A DNA stretch of 64,000 nt from Boletus sp. NGJ. Taxonomy: Eukaryota; Basidiomycota; Agaricomycetes; Boletales; Boletaceae. The stretch spans positions 248,001 through 312,000 of the forward strand of contig JAGTXK010000134.1 in assembly GCA_019096195.1 (NCBI GenBank), read 5' to 3'. The notes beneath the pieces are model-generated. The model ran no database searches. It was not told where the DNA came from and worked only from the letters and a program-made list of their open reading frames with translations. Shown one piece after another: positions 22,409 through 32,854 of the stretch. Made by a program: the position numbers and the translations under genes. Each line of letters begins with the position of its first letter. Positions within the stretch are counted from its first letter, which is position 1.

Positions 22409-22889
22409 TGTTATGAGTCCCTTTCGGAAAACAAACCACAAGGCTCGGAATGCGTTGCAGGCTACACGAGTCCTGGCTGAACGAATCAGGAGGGGAGTCT
22501 TAGTCCTGGATATTCCCAACCCTACGACGGCCTGAAGACCGAAGCTAATGGATTGTTGGAGGAAGATACAAGTGGATTAGACTGGGGTACCAGTCGTCAA
22601 AGTGCTAGTTTATATACATGAGAGAAGTGCGCACGGACCATGCTGTGCGTGTGATAAATTACTACGTATGGTAAGACGGAGATTAATAGGGCTGTGTGAG
22701 AAGAGCGGAAATTAAAAGGTCGTGGATCACATGAGGTATGATGTCATATGACGTCATAGGTTCTAGACCTATCATGTGATGTGTTCCCACGGTCACGTGC
22801 ACAGTCACGTGACTTATGAAGAAGAAGTTTGAAGAAAATGAAAAGTAAGTGATCGTTTGAAAAGTTTGAAAATTTCCCATATTATTACA
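22409..22889 (-). repeat. 5' LTR of family 1 element
   Basis: 481 bp, about 99% identical to 16462-16945. It holds the promoter: the minus-strand TATATAAA is at 22616-22609 and the predicted RNA start is near 22584. Confidence 0.95.
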
Positions 22890-23129
22890 GAAGCTCGCTT
22901 GTGGTTGATAAAATCAATGTCCTATGTAATGTCAAACTTCTCCTTCAAGAGACTATGAACTACACCCTAGAGTCATTGTCAATTATTATTGGGTTTGTAA
23001 TGAGAGTTGTATTTATCAATATAAAATCATGATGCTCTCTCAGTTCCATTTATTTCTCATTCTGTAGTTCTTCATTTTCAACCTTCCTCTGCTGTGGGGT
23101 ATACTTGGAACTGGGGCTAGTGGATGATC

Positions 23130-24010
23130 TTGTGTTGACTATTGCAGCAGATAGCTGCTTCTATTCCTTTGGTAACAGCTTCCACCATGGTGGAGACAGA
23201 TGGTGTCATATTGGCCCTCTCTTGTTCCTTGTTGAAAAAACCTTCTGGTACTGATGGCATTCTGTGATGTAGTGCTTTATTGTCCTAAGCAATGATTGGG
23301 TTTTATAGCACTGAAAGTCCTTCAACCACTTACATCTGTCCTTATCCCAATCAGGCATGTTCACCTTGATACCCTGTGGCCTTTTTTGATCTGTCTAATA
23401 GCATCTAGAGTTGGTGTTGGTGTTGGTGTTGCCATATTTGGCAGATGATTGACCGGAGACCCTATAGATGCTTGGGTTGAAGATGTGTTAGACTATGGTG
23501 AGAGAGGTGTGGCTTGGGTCAAGCAGTTGCTCACAGAAAGTCATCCAGCAGCCTGTTTAGTGCCAGTAAGATGAACATCTCTCAGCATAATTTACCATGA
23601 CCAACCTTCTGTCCAGAGCATGCATAGTGTTGCTCTATACCTGCAAGCTCAGTTTCTTTTTTGACCTTACATTGTTGTCAGCTTAATGCCATAAACTGCT
23701 GCATTCATAAGTACACACCATCATCCTTGGCTTTATATTATCCACTTCCATTTGTGTCTCAATGATTTTATCTCACATTTGTTGTTTATATTGGTCATGA
23801 ATGGTTGTAAGGTTGACCTTCAATTTCTCAGCCAATTTAGACTGCATGTTGATCTGGATGGGAGTTAAGGATGGTTGATTGATTAACTTACCAAACCACT
23901 TACTTCAAGTTGCTTTTGGAACCCATCAAACTCCAATCTTTGCTTCTGAAGAACTAGCTCCTGAGTATTGTGCATTTGCCATTGGGTAGCTTGTATGGCT
24001 ATTTCATATT
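23130..24010 (-). pseudogene. Coiled-coil hypothetical protein remnant
   Basis: On the minus strand an exon (about 24010-23905) reads TQYEIAIQATQWQMHNTQEL then LQKQRLEFDGFQKQLE and ends in GTAAGT. The next exon (about 23860-23720) reads INMQSKLAEKLKVNLTTIHD then KQQM, a TGA stop, and DKIIETQMEVDNIK. A further stretch (about 23160-23040) reads NTRSSTSPSSKYTPQQRKVE. The heptad-like Gln/Leu pattern suggests a coiled coil. The TGA is one transition from CGA. No family is recognised. Confidence 0.45.
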
Positions 24011-24189
24011 GGGTGTGAGATTTATATTGAAATTTCATGTACACCTAAGTGAAAATTTAGATCTGCCAGTCAAGGAACATGTGTGCATTCAACATAACAC
24101 TCCTTGCTCTCATAGCTTTAATCTCAAATGGGTCACTATCTGCTCTGTCTCCTTTCTAACACCATATAATTCCTTTCTGAGATTATGAG

Positions 24190-25840
24190 AATAATTCACT
24201 TCCTCATAGTGGCATTTCACTGATCAGTCATTGACCTAACGAAGGTTCAACATTGCTTTTATCAGAAAAGAAACAAACTTATGGTACAGTCACAGTGTTC
24301 ATCAACACTATTGCAATGTTTGCCATTTTCAATATGCTTGACCACAAGGTTCTGGTCAATACCATCCAGACCCAAGAGTTGGCAATCCACTTCTGCAGTG
24401 TCTGGCCAAAGTGTTATCTAATGATCATGGTTAGCATCTAAGACCATACCTGCATTGTCATCCACAAATAGAATATCTTCAGAAATGCAAATGCTCTATA
24501 CATTTTCAGAAATAAAATGTGTAGACAATCCATCAGGCATTGCATGATTGGGGTCTAGCTGAAGTGTTATCTTGTGATCACAGTTAGCATCTAATATTGT
24601 ACCTGCATTGTCATCTGCAAATAGAATATCTTCAGAAATGGTCTGCACATTTTTAGAATTAGAAAGTGTAGACAATGCGCCAGGCATCATTGCATGATTA
24701 GGGTTGGGATGAAGATGGAACAACATCATTATACATTGTCAATGATTCTGCAGGTGTGCAGTAATACACATTCAGCATAGCACCCAATAGCACCCACTTC
24801 AGATAAACAAAAAAACAAGCTGAAATAAAAAATGAAATAACACCAAAAAAAAGACACTTCTATACATACCCACTAATTGTCTCAGCACAAAGTCTCTCAG
24901 CATATCTGACAATAGCAACAGCATAATTTAGTAATTGCATAATGAGAGTACAAGGAAGAACTAAAAGACAATGCACCTTAGGCAAGGTGGATAGTGCAGT
25001 ACACAATATCAATGAGTTTGTGTTCACCATTTAACTATATAGCATGAGTATTTAGATTTACAGTACAACCAGTATAGCCAACCACTATGGTAAAAGTTAA
25101 TTGCAGTAGAAGAGCAGAAAAAGAAAAAAAGGAACCATGAGAAATTGACAGGTTGATATAGTAAACTGAGTTTGGGCACTCATGTGAGTGGCTAGCTTCT
25201 TCTGGGTGACAATGTGGACCTCATGTGGACTCATGTGAGCTGGCTTCTCCCAACTGAGTTTGATTCACTATATCTATCTGCTCACCACTTTTTTGTACCC
25301 TTTTTCACTCCCCACATTATTTCACTCACTCCTGCTAGTGTCTTCACAAAGTAAGTCTTCACTTCTTATGGTATATGTTGACCACTGTCACTGATGGCAT
25401 ATTTGTCCACTCAGTCATTTTCTCAATAAGTGTGGAACTGATCAGTGATGTTGGGTTTATCCACAGTAAGTTCGATTCATGATATCAACTTACTCAAAGC
25501 TACTCATCCTGCATTCACTACATAGCAACCTGTTAGGGAATACACTTTGTGTTTTGAAAATACATTACATCCATCACTATAGTAGCTGTAGCAGTAGTCT
25601 ATCATGCACAAGAGTGCTGTCTCCCAAAATGTAGACAGATGAGATGCTGTGGTACACTATGGCAATAATATACTCAATTGTTTGCATCTTCACAATTTGT
25701 GGAATGTACACTTTGCTGTTCACATGCTAAGTTCTGTTCTTGATGATAGTCCTTCCATGACCACCATCCACTGACTTCAAAGCACTACCCATCTCTGCCA
25801 TAATGTATCAGCCAAATATCTCTTAGCTCATGATTACCTC
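24190..25840. other. AT-rich sequence without a recognisable gene
   Basis: Contains a diverged local duplication: two roughly 100-bp segments near 24400-24540 and 24560-24700 share TCATCTGCAAATAGAATATC-like text. Otherwise there are only short open stretches and no motif. Confidence 0.45.
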
Positions 25841-25847
25841 CACAATG

Positions 25848-26520
25848 TCTGTTCCAGCTGTGCTAGCTGCTGTAGAGAACTTTGCTAACAAAAAATACAT
25901 CTCTACCACTGTCCTTGCAACAATCCAGTAGAAGGTAGCTTGCACCAGCCAAGAATTTGTTGCAAGCCACTGGAAGAATGTGATCGAATTTATCACTTTC
26001 ATAGGAACAGCAGGCTTCAAGGAATTCAAGCAGTGTTTGAATACTGAGTTCCTAGCTGCTGGTAAGTATCATGTTAATCTTTATTTCCAACCCTATCTGA
26101 TTAACATCCTGGTGCACCTTTCATAATATTTCTAGGTTTCTCATCATAGTATCAGGATTCATCAGCCAGTTGCCCAGTTTGCTCATTGTCACCCATTGTG
26201 CCATCTGGTCAAGGTATGATTCCAAGGTAATATCATTGTAACAGTAAATTGACATATTTCTAGCCTCTGGAACATCTCTGCTCATGGATATTACTGTGTG
26301 AGAGTTGCTCCGAGATTGAGCAAAAGGTCACTTCAAGTTTGTTGAGTTAACCCAACAAATGGAGGCTTTCAGTGTGTATTATGTTTACAAGGAATGGTGG
26401 GCCACATATGACACTATATTTAATGCATCCTCTCCAGAGGATAACACCATCAACCTGTCAGCAGTAGACAATGGGGTGCCCAAGCCTCTCAAGGCCTTGA
26501 AAGATGCCATGTATCAGTAA
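25848..26520 (+). pseudogene. Hypothetical two- to three-exon gene remnant
   Basis: An exon from 25848 (MSVPAVLAAVENFANKKYIS) contains one TAG stop (ATIQ stop KVACTSQEFVASHWK), continues ITFIGTAGFKEFKQCLNTEF and ends at GTAAGT (26061). A terminal exon (about 26335-26520) reads FVELTQQMEAFSVYYVYKEW then KPLKALKDAMYQ and stops. That stop codon lies inside the left terminal repeat of the element at 26515. The TAG is one transition from CAG. Function unknown. Confidence 0.4.
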
Positions 26521-27508
26521 AAACAGGACTAACTGTCCAGTGCTGGACAGTACTGGATAGTAACATACATAGTGCTCATAGTGAGGGTCCAACTGGATAG
26601 TGGTTTGATAGTACTATGACAGTGTTTCATAGCCTGTTTATAGTGTGGCCATAGTCTGTCATAGTATTCTCATAGTACTTCCATAGTGGTCATAGTGATG
26701 CCATAGTATACACAGTGCTTCCATAGTGGCTTAGCAATCCTAATCCTAATCCTAATCCTAATCCAATTTCAAGCCAATTCTAATTTCAAATTCAATCAAA
26801 TATTAATTCTATTAATCCTAACCCTAATCCTAATCCTTATAATTTGCAAAGTAAAGTGTTGACTTCATATAATGAGTAGAAAAGGATAAAATTGAGAAAC
26901 AAGAGAGTGTGGGAAAGTTTTTGAAGTCTGGCTTATTTATATTAGAATGGTGGCACAAACATTAGCAAATAATGTCCACTTTTTGAACACTGAGTGTGGG
27001 AAAATGGACTTATATATATTTTTTTGAGTGTATGTCTACACTTTTGGTACACATTATGACTACACTTTTACTACACTTTGGTGTGCATTTTTGATACACT
27101 TTTGGTACACTTTGTTTGCTACACTTTTGGCTACATTTGGTGCACATTTTTGCTATACTGTACTACACTCTTTCCTACACTTTTTGTACAACATATTTAC
27201 TACACATTTTGACTACACATTTTGTATACTTTTGATTTAGAATTAGGATTAGGATTGAGATTGGGATTGGGCTTAGCTTAAAATTACTACTATGACTATG
27301 ACTACTATGAATGTACTATGAATGCTATGAAATGCTATGATACTATGATACTGTGATACTATGAACACTATGAATATATTATGGATACTATGAATACACT
27401 TTTAATACTATGACACTATGAACACTATGAGTTATCTATGGAACTACTATGACTACTATGAAACTACTATGGCACTATGAGCACTATGATGAAATCCTGT
27501 ATTTACTG
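26515..27508. mobile_element. Inverted-repeat element made of satellite-like arms (MITE-like, unclassified)
   Basis: The ends are CAGTAAAAACAGGA (26515-26528) and its imperfect inverse TCCTGTATTTACTG (27495-27508). Inside the left arm are degenerate CATAGT repeats (about 26560-26720) then CCTAATCC repeats (26737-26762, and again near 26815-26840). The right arm mirrors them: GGATTAGGATT (about 27240-27270) and ACTATG repeats (27280-27490). The centre has about 200 bp of degenerate TACACTTTTGG repeats (27020-27235). No coding sequence. Flanks share only AT beside each end, so the superfamily is undecided. Confidence 0.6.
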
Positions 27509-27679
27509 ATGAAACTTACTGATGAGCAGCTAAGGCTACTACTACCACCTCTGAGTCCCGGCAAGCTCAGACCAGATTCTGTCAAGTTGCATTCCTAGGA
27601 AATCCACAAACATCACAGCCTATTGGAATAAAGGATCATTACTTGCTGGTTCCCCCCACAAAACAAGACCATTGTCTCA

Positions 27680-28642
27680 TCACCCCGACCTCCCGATATA
27701 ATCAATAATGAGGAGAATGCCCTCCGTCGAAGTGGTCGTGAGTATATGATCGCTGGTGTCTACAATGTTGGTGAACGTAGCATCACGTGGGGTGACGTTC
27801 GAGATAATGCCATTGCCAATGGTGAAATCGATCTTGGCGGTATTACCGTAAAGGAATATCACCCTACCAAAGTTCGCGAACGGAACATATCTATGGGTGT
27901 CTGGATCCACATAGTCATAGACAATCCACTCAGCAGCGGATCTGCAAAGAGGATTCTCCGGGAGAGCGGTGAGTCCTTGTAAAGCGATCCAGTCTTGACG
28001 GCCATTGCTCAGGGCAATATTCTCAACCATCGCTACACCGCTAAAATCACTGAGAGCATGGGCGCTGAGCTTGATTTCGTCACCAGGCATGATGCTGCCG
28101 GGGTCATAAGGATATCTGACAGTCTTGTCAAGTTGCAACCCGTACACAGCTGTTCGATGCATGATGAAAGCCAACTCGAACTGAAAGTTCGACATCACTC
28201 ACCCTGGTAAGAGGCCATTCTGTTCTCAAATTTGATCTCTATACCAGACAGGATGACACTCCTGCAGGCTGTATTTGTATTGCCAAGAACAACTGCAACA
28301 CCGAAACCACTGACATCCGCACTCTGCCTGTCAGGGTTCAAAAGAGGGACGATGAAGCTACCAAATATATAATTGAAGCTTTCCTGTCGGCGAAGAAATG
28401 AGATCAAACAGAATCGTGGATCATGGGATGATGCGAACCGCATCCGAAACAGTATTGCCTTGAGCACCAGCCCAGGCGGTGTTAAACGGCTCGACGGGCT
28501 CAGGGGAAACAGACGCCACAGAACGGTCGGAGGGATGTGACTGGATGTCCTCACCACGAGGAGCGCCCAGCTGAGACGGAGGAGCAGCTAGAGCCACAAA
28601 GGCGAGAAAAAGGTTGCTGAGGAGGGCGAACTTGGAGATCAT
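27680..28642 (-). CDS. Secreted G1 (eqolisin)-like protein A
   Basis: Joined exons 28642-28439, 28383-28203 and 28149-27680 give 284 residues in frame, all with GT-AG introns. It has an N-terminal signal peptide (MISKFALLSNLFLAFVALAA), a WAGAQ motif like the start of mature glutamic peptidases, beta-rich FNYIFGSFIVPLL and GVAVVLGNTNTACRSVILSG segments, and CRSAAEWIVYDYVD followed by VPFANFGRVIF. These match the scytalidoglutamic peptidase (G1) fold. The Glu of the AEW motif, which I take to be the catalytic Glu, is kept. The Gln usually found in the ILQTG segment is not visible (VILSG). So it may be secreted without peptidase activity. TATA-like CATATAACG at 28729-28721. Paralogs lie at 30151-31108 and 32764-33629. 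Confidence 0.82.
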
Positions 28643-28730
28643 GGGTGTGAATGACGGAGCTGTGAATCGTCGATACGAGAACTTGAGGTCCAGAGAGAGC
28701 ATTCTGCAGCCGTTATATGCTCGGTACAAG

Positions 28731-30150
28731 TTGTCATAAAAAAGTTGACAGCTATGTTCTCCCTTGGGGATCAGGTTGTTACCTATGTACTAACCCGTTC
28801 TGCTCCGTGCCCAGTGCGCCTGATAAAACGTGTTCGAGATGTCCGCCACATGCCTTCATCGAGTCATTTCCGTTTTGGGTTAACATTCTGGTCTTATTCC
28901 CGCTACGTTAGTAGTGGGTGCTTCCGTCCCCCCTCAAACTCGATCTCGCGGGTAATTGCAGGTTGCTACCCGCGCTATTTGGTGTCCTTTGTCCGTTGCT
29001 ATGTACGTTTGTTTGTTGACCTTGTTCTTTTCGCTACTTTTTACCCCTGTCTCAGATTGCGCCTTTGCATCGCAATCGTTGTTTGTTGTGGTACACCTTC
29101 GTGAGTGTCGTCCTCTCCTTTTTCGTGCCCGGTGGTTTTCTGACCCACACTAGCACGCGGCCGTTTCGTCCTCTGTTCGTGCGAGTGGTATTGATTCTGG
29201 ATGGGACCGGACTCCGATGGGTCATGCGGGTGGGTTATCTGGGCAGTTTCAATGGCTAGTAACTGGTGTAGCGGCACTTGGAGACGTTTCAGAGCATACT
29301 TTTGGGCCGCACCCGGCGGTGCCACTATCGTCACAGAATGTGATGCGGCGTTGTTCCACACATTCGAAAAAACAAGCGCACTTGTGGACTGGATGTATTA
29401 CAGTAACTTTAACACCAAAGACTCCTTCACCACCGCGACATTACTTGTATCCGCGTTCTTCAAACTCTATCCACTATGCTGTCTCCACCAAAACGAAAAC
29501 TTCCTCAAACCATCCTTGAATCTCGCGATTAATCCGTGTTCGTGCTATTAGTCAATTCTTCTTACCTTCCGGTTTCTCTTTACGTTGTCATTCATAACGC
29601 CATGTTCTTTTCATACACTCTTCGTTCACACACGATTGTACTTTTACCGTTCAAACCTCTGTTTCTTTTTTCTCGCGCTTATTTCGGGTGGGTGGGCAGG
29701 CACGTCTTATTCCTTACCTCTCGATAATCTGTCACTACACAGAAAATTTAACAAAATCCACACTTACGCGTGCAAGCAAGGTCTGGGCCGACTCTCAGTC
29801 GGCACTTCCCGAGTTATAAACTCTACATTTTCCATAACCTTAACAATTATTATTGGCAGAAAGTTAACCATGGATGATAATCATGATAGTTACTTTTACT
29901 TCCCTCAGTGCCACTGCTGAAACTCGCAGTGGACAGCAGGTCGTCGTCTTGTATATCCATGCAGCATGTCTTCATTATCATAGATTCTGCAAATTAATAC
30001 ATATGATAACTACTGCGAACTCCTGCAAGCTTCTGTCACTACAGCCTGTTCTGTCGAGATACATTCCTAGGAATAACACCCAGGCTATTTGTTGGAATAA
30101 ATGATCACAACTTGCTGGTTTTCCCCAAAAACGCGACCATCGTCCTGTCG
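28731..30150. other. Intergenic sequence with repeat remnants
   Basis: Holds the less-decayed copy (28880-29190) of the repeat at 3905-4250. It also holds a segment (29205-29300) that recurs inverted at 32385-32485 with near identity over about 70 bp, around GGGTTATCTGGGCAGTTTCA. Open stretches here have no recognisable motif. Confidence 0.6.
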
Positions 30151-31108
30151 TTACCCATCGCTGCCAGTGACCCAGGTGACAACGAGGGTAGTTCCCTCGA
30201 GCATAGTCTCTGTTAAAACTACATCATCGCCCCGTATAATGTCGGTGCGCGTAGCATCAACCAGACCGCAGTTGGAGGGACGCTCAGTGATGTAATCCTC
30301 CTTGTGGGCAACACCGTCGGTAAAGATCACCTTGTTAAAGTTCGCTAACGGAACATATGCGGCCCCATCCTTATAACCCTGGACAATCCACTGAGCAGCG
30401 GAATTGCAAGGAGGATTCCACCGAGGAGCGCTGACCTCCACACGTACCACCCACACTCTGCGGCCATCACCTGGCGCCACATTCTCCATTACCACTATAC
30501 CCTGTCCAACCACAATCTCACTACTATAGGCAACGAGCTTGATTACGTCACCAGGCTCGATGCTGCCGACCCCAGGGAAATACTGGAAGTCGTTAAGGTT
30601 CGTCCCCCACATGGCTGTTCAACGCACGAATAATGAAAGCCAGTTTGAACTGGAAGTTCGACATCACTCACCCTGATAAGAGGCCACTCCATTCTCGTCG
30701 AATGTGATCCGTACACCACTCAGGAAGACACTGCTGCAGGCAATATCGCCCAGAACAACTGCAATACGGAGACCACTGAAACCCTCAAGCTGCTGGTTAG
30801 GATCCATGGCGGGGACGATGAAGGTTCCATAGATATAATTGAACTTTTCCTGTCGGTAAAGAAATGAGATCAAACATGATTGTAGACCATGGGATGATGC
30901 GCACTGAAAACGAAGCAATCACGCATTGAGCACCAGCCCAGTCGGCATTGTACTCCCCGACGGACTCAGGGGAAACAGACACCGGAGAACGGTCGGAGGG
31001 ATGTGACTGGATGCCCCCGCCACGAGGAGCGCCCAGCTGAGACGGAAGAACAGCCAGAGCCACGAAGGCGAAAAAAAAGTTGCTGAGGAGGGCGAGCTTG
31101 GAGACCAT
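30151..31108 (-). CDS. Secreted G1 (eqolisin)-like protein B
   Basis: Exons 31108-30905, 30849-30672 and 30614-30151 join to 281 residues with phases identical to protein A. A signal peptide (MVSKLALLSNFFFAFVALAV) precedes ADWAGAQ. Then come FNYIYGTFIVPAMDP, LRIAVVLGDIACSSVFLSGV and CNSAAQWIVQGYKDG followed by VPLANFNKVIF. The motif that is AEW in active G1 enzymes is AQW here, and the Gln position is Ser, so catalysis is unlikely. Promoter TATA (CATATAAAG) is at 31188-31180. Promoter, leader and signal peptide are nearly identical to gene C on the opposite strand, while the mature parts are far apart. Its 3' region resembles that of gene A, including a CCTAGGAA motif. Confidence 0.82.
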
Positions 31109-31354
31109 GGGTATGAATGACGGAGCTGTGAATCGTCGATACAACGAGAACTTGAGGTCCAGAAAGAGCATTCTGCAGCCTTTATATGCTCGGCACATGT
31201 TGATGTTCTCATGAAAAGATTTTGACAGGTATGTTCTCCCTTGGGTATCAGGTTTCCTGGGAACCAACCCGTTCTGCTCCGTGCTCAGTGCACCTGATAA
31301 AACGTGTTTGAGATGTCCACCACGGGCCCTCATCGACTCATCTTCATTTTAGAT
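31018..31354 (-). repeat. Left arm of a 337-bp inverted duplication
   Basis: Covers the promoter, 5' leader and signal-peptide codons of gene B. Its reverse complement matches 32517-32854 with one visible mismatch (GAGCAC versus GAGTAC) and ends within the codons after LGAPR. Confidence 0.92.
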
Positions 31355-32516
31355 TGCTTTATGGCCCTATTAAAAGCTGAAAGTACTGATCCTGGGCCGG
31401 GTCATGCGGTTAACCATCTGGGCAGCTCCATGGTTACCAGAAAAGCACTGTAAACAGGATCGGGTCAGTGGATGTAGCCGTGCCCCAGATTGCCACAGAT
31501 GCGGCGCTGTTCAACATGCTAATGGAGTTTCACCTACCACTTCCCACAGACCCAACGGGTCTCTTTGACCCGACCGCCGAGAGGTCTGAAAATGGCGTTC
31601 GCTTTGGGCCTCGTTTGGGCTCACCGGCCTCACCTCGCGTCCTGCTGGACCCCACTCGTCGCTCGTTCAAACATCCCCAGCAGTCGCCTGAGCATGTATG
31701 ATCTGTCCCTTTATACTGCATCCGCCGTGCACCTTCTACAACCCCTTCTTCGCACTACAATCATCACTGCTCCATGTGTTCCAAGGCAGGCACCGAAGCG
31801 CTCAAACGCAACAAAGGGGCTCGGTCAGCACCTCGAAAGTCCGAAAGTCCCAGGGACAAAAGGAATCCATCCTGGGTTTCCTCACTCTTGATAACATGTT
31901 GTGCATCGCCCAGGGGGGACTGGAGGACTATCTTACAGCGGGATCAGTGTTGAGGGGTGAACACATTGGGACGCTTCTAGGAGGGACACTGCGGGGTTCC
32001 AAGCTCAGCTCAAATGACTGGTCAAATGTAATATTAGTACAGACCGAATGCTACAAAAGCACCCTTACCACAAATCCGTCAAGGTCATATTCATATGTCA
32101 ACGCGGGTGGTTGAAGTCGGACACCATAGGGCACGACAACAGCGTCTAAATCACCACACGATCGCAGGCGGGAGTAGACATGAGGTATCTCTTATTGAGG
32201 GGAGAGTGGTAAGCATCTGTTAGCTGCTTCGTTTGTATTTCAGATCTATGAGCGGGTGGTTCAGGCTTGTGTTCATTACAGCTGTTTTCAAAAGTCGTAG
32301 GTGCAAAGTCGTAAGTTGGAAAACCAGGAACAGCTTAGCGTGGCCAGGACCCCAGATGTACCTGCGGGCCGCACTCAAAGCTTAGTATACTATGAAACGT
32401 CTCCGAGTGCTGCTACACCAGTTACTAGCCATTGAAACTGCCCAGATAACCCACCCGCATGACCCATTGGACCCATCCCAGATCGATACTACAGCTGTCA
32501 ATAAGACCAGAATGTC
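31355..32516. other. Spacer between the divergent G1-like genes B and C
   Basis: About 1.16 kb with no supported gene. An open stretch on plus 31468-31701 is rich in Pro/Arg and has no motif. 32385-32485 is the inverted relative of 29205-29300. Upstream control of both genes probably lies here and in the duplicated arms. Confidence 0.5.
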
Positions 32517-32854
32517 AATCTAAAATGAAGATGAGTCGATGAGGGCCCGTGGTGGACATCTCAAACACGTTTTATCAGGTGCACTGAGTACGGAGCAGAA
32601 CGGGTTGGTTCCCAGGAAACCTGATACCCAAGGGAGAACATACCTGTCAAAATCTTTTCATGAGAACATCAACATGTGCCGAGCATATAAAGGCTGCAGA
32701 ATGCTCTTTCTGGACCTCAAGTTCTCGTTGTATCGACGATTCACAGCTCCGTCATTCATACCCATGGTCTCCAAGCTCGCCCTCCTCAGCAACTTTTTTT
32801 TCGCCTTCGTGGCTCTGGCTGTTCTTCCGTCTCAGCTGGGCGCTCCTCGTGACG
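32517..32854 (+). repeat. Right arm of the 337-bp inverted duplication
   Basis: Same sequence as the complement of 31018-31354, carrying the TATA box CATATAAAG (32684-32692) and the signal peptide start of gene C at 32764. Identity stops sharply at GCTCCTCGTG. Confidence 0.92.

Larger units (their letters stand above)
16462..22889 (-). mobile_element. Ty3/gypsy chromodomain retrotransposon, family 1, near-complete
   Basis: Two LTRs of 484 and 481 bp with about five differences bound a minus-strand element. It is flanked by a perfect 5-bp target duplication, GAAGC (16457-16461 and 22890-22894). In element order it has the 5' LTR (22889-22409), a primer-binding site, a structured leader, gag with a zinc knuckle, protease, reverse transcriptase, RNase H, integrase, a chromodomain, a polypurine tract and the 3' LTR. 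The chromodomain and self-primer place it in the Tf1/sushi (chromovirus) group. The high LTR identity shows recent insertion, yet the polyprotein is broken by several one-base indels, which may be sequencing errors. Confidence 0.95.

Noticed and set aside
26560-27490. Short regularly spaced repeats as a CRISPR array
   Set aside because: Units are 6-11 bp, degenerate and without unique spacers; the genome is eukaryotic.
31468-32114. Plus-strand frames between G1-like genes B and C
   Set aside because: No family motif, no convincing splice or start context; probably promoter spacer.
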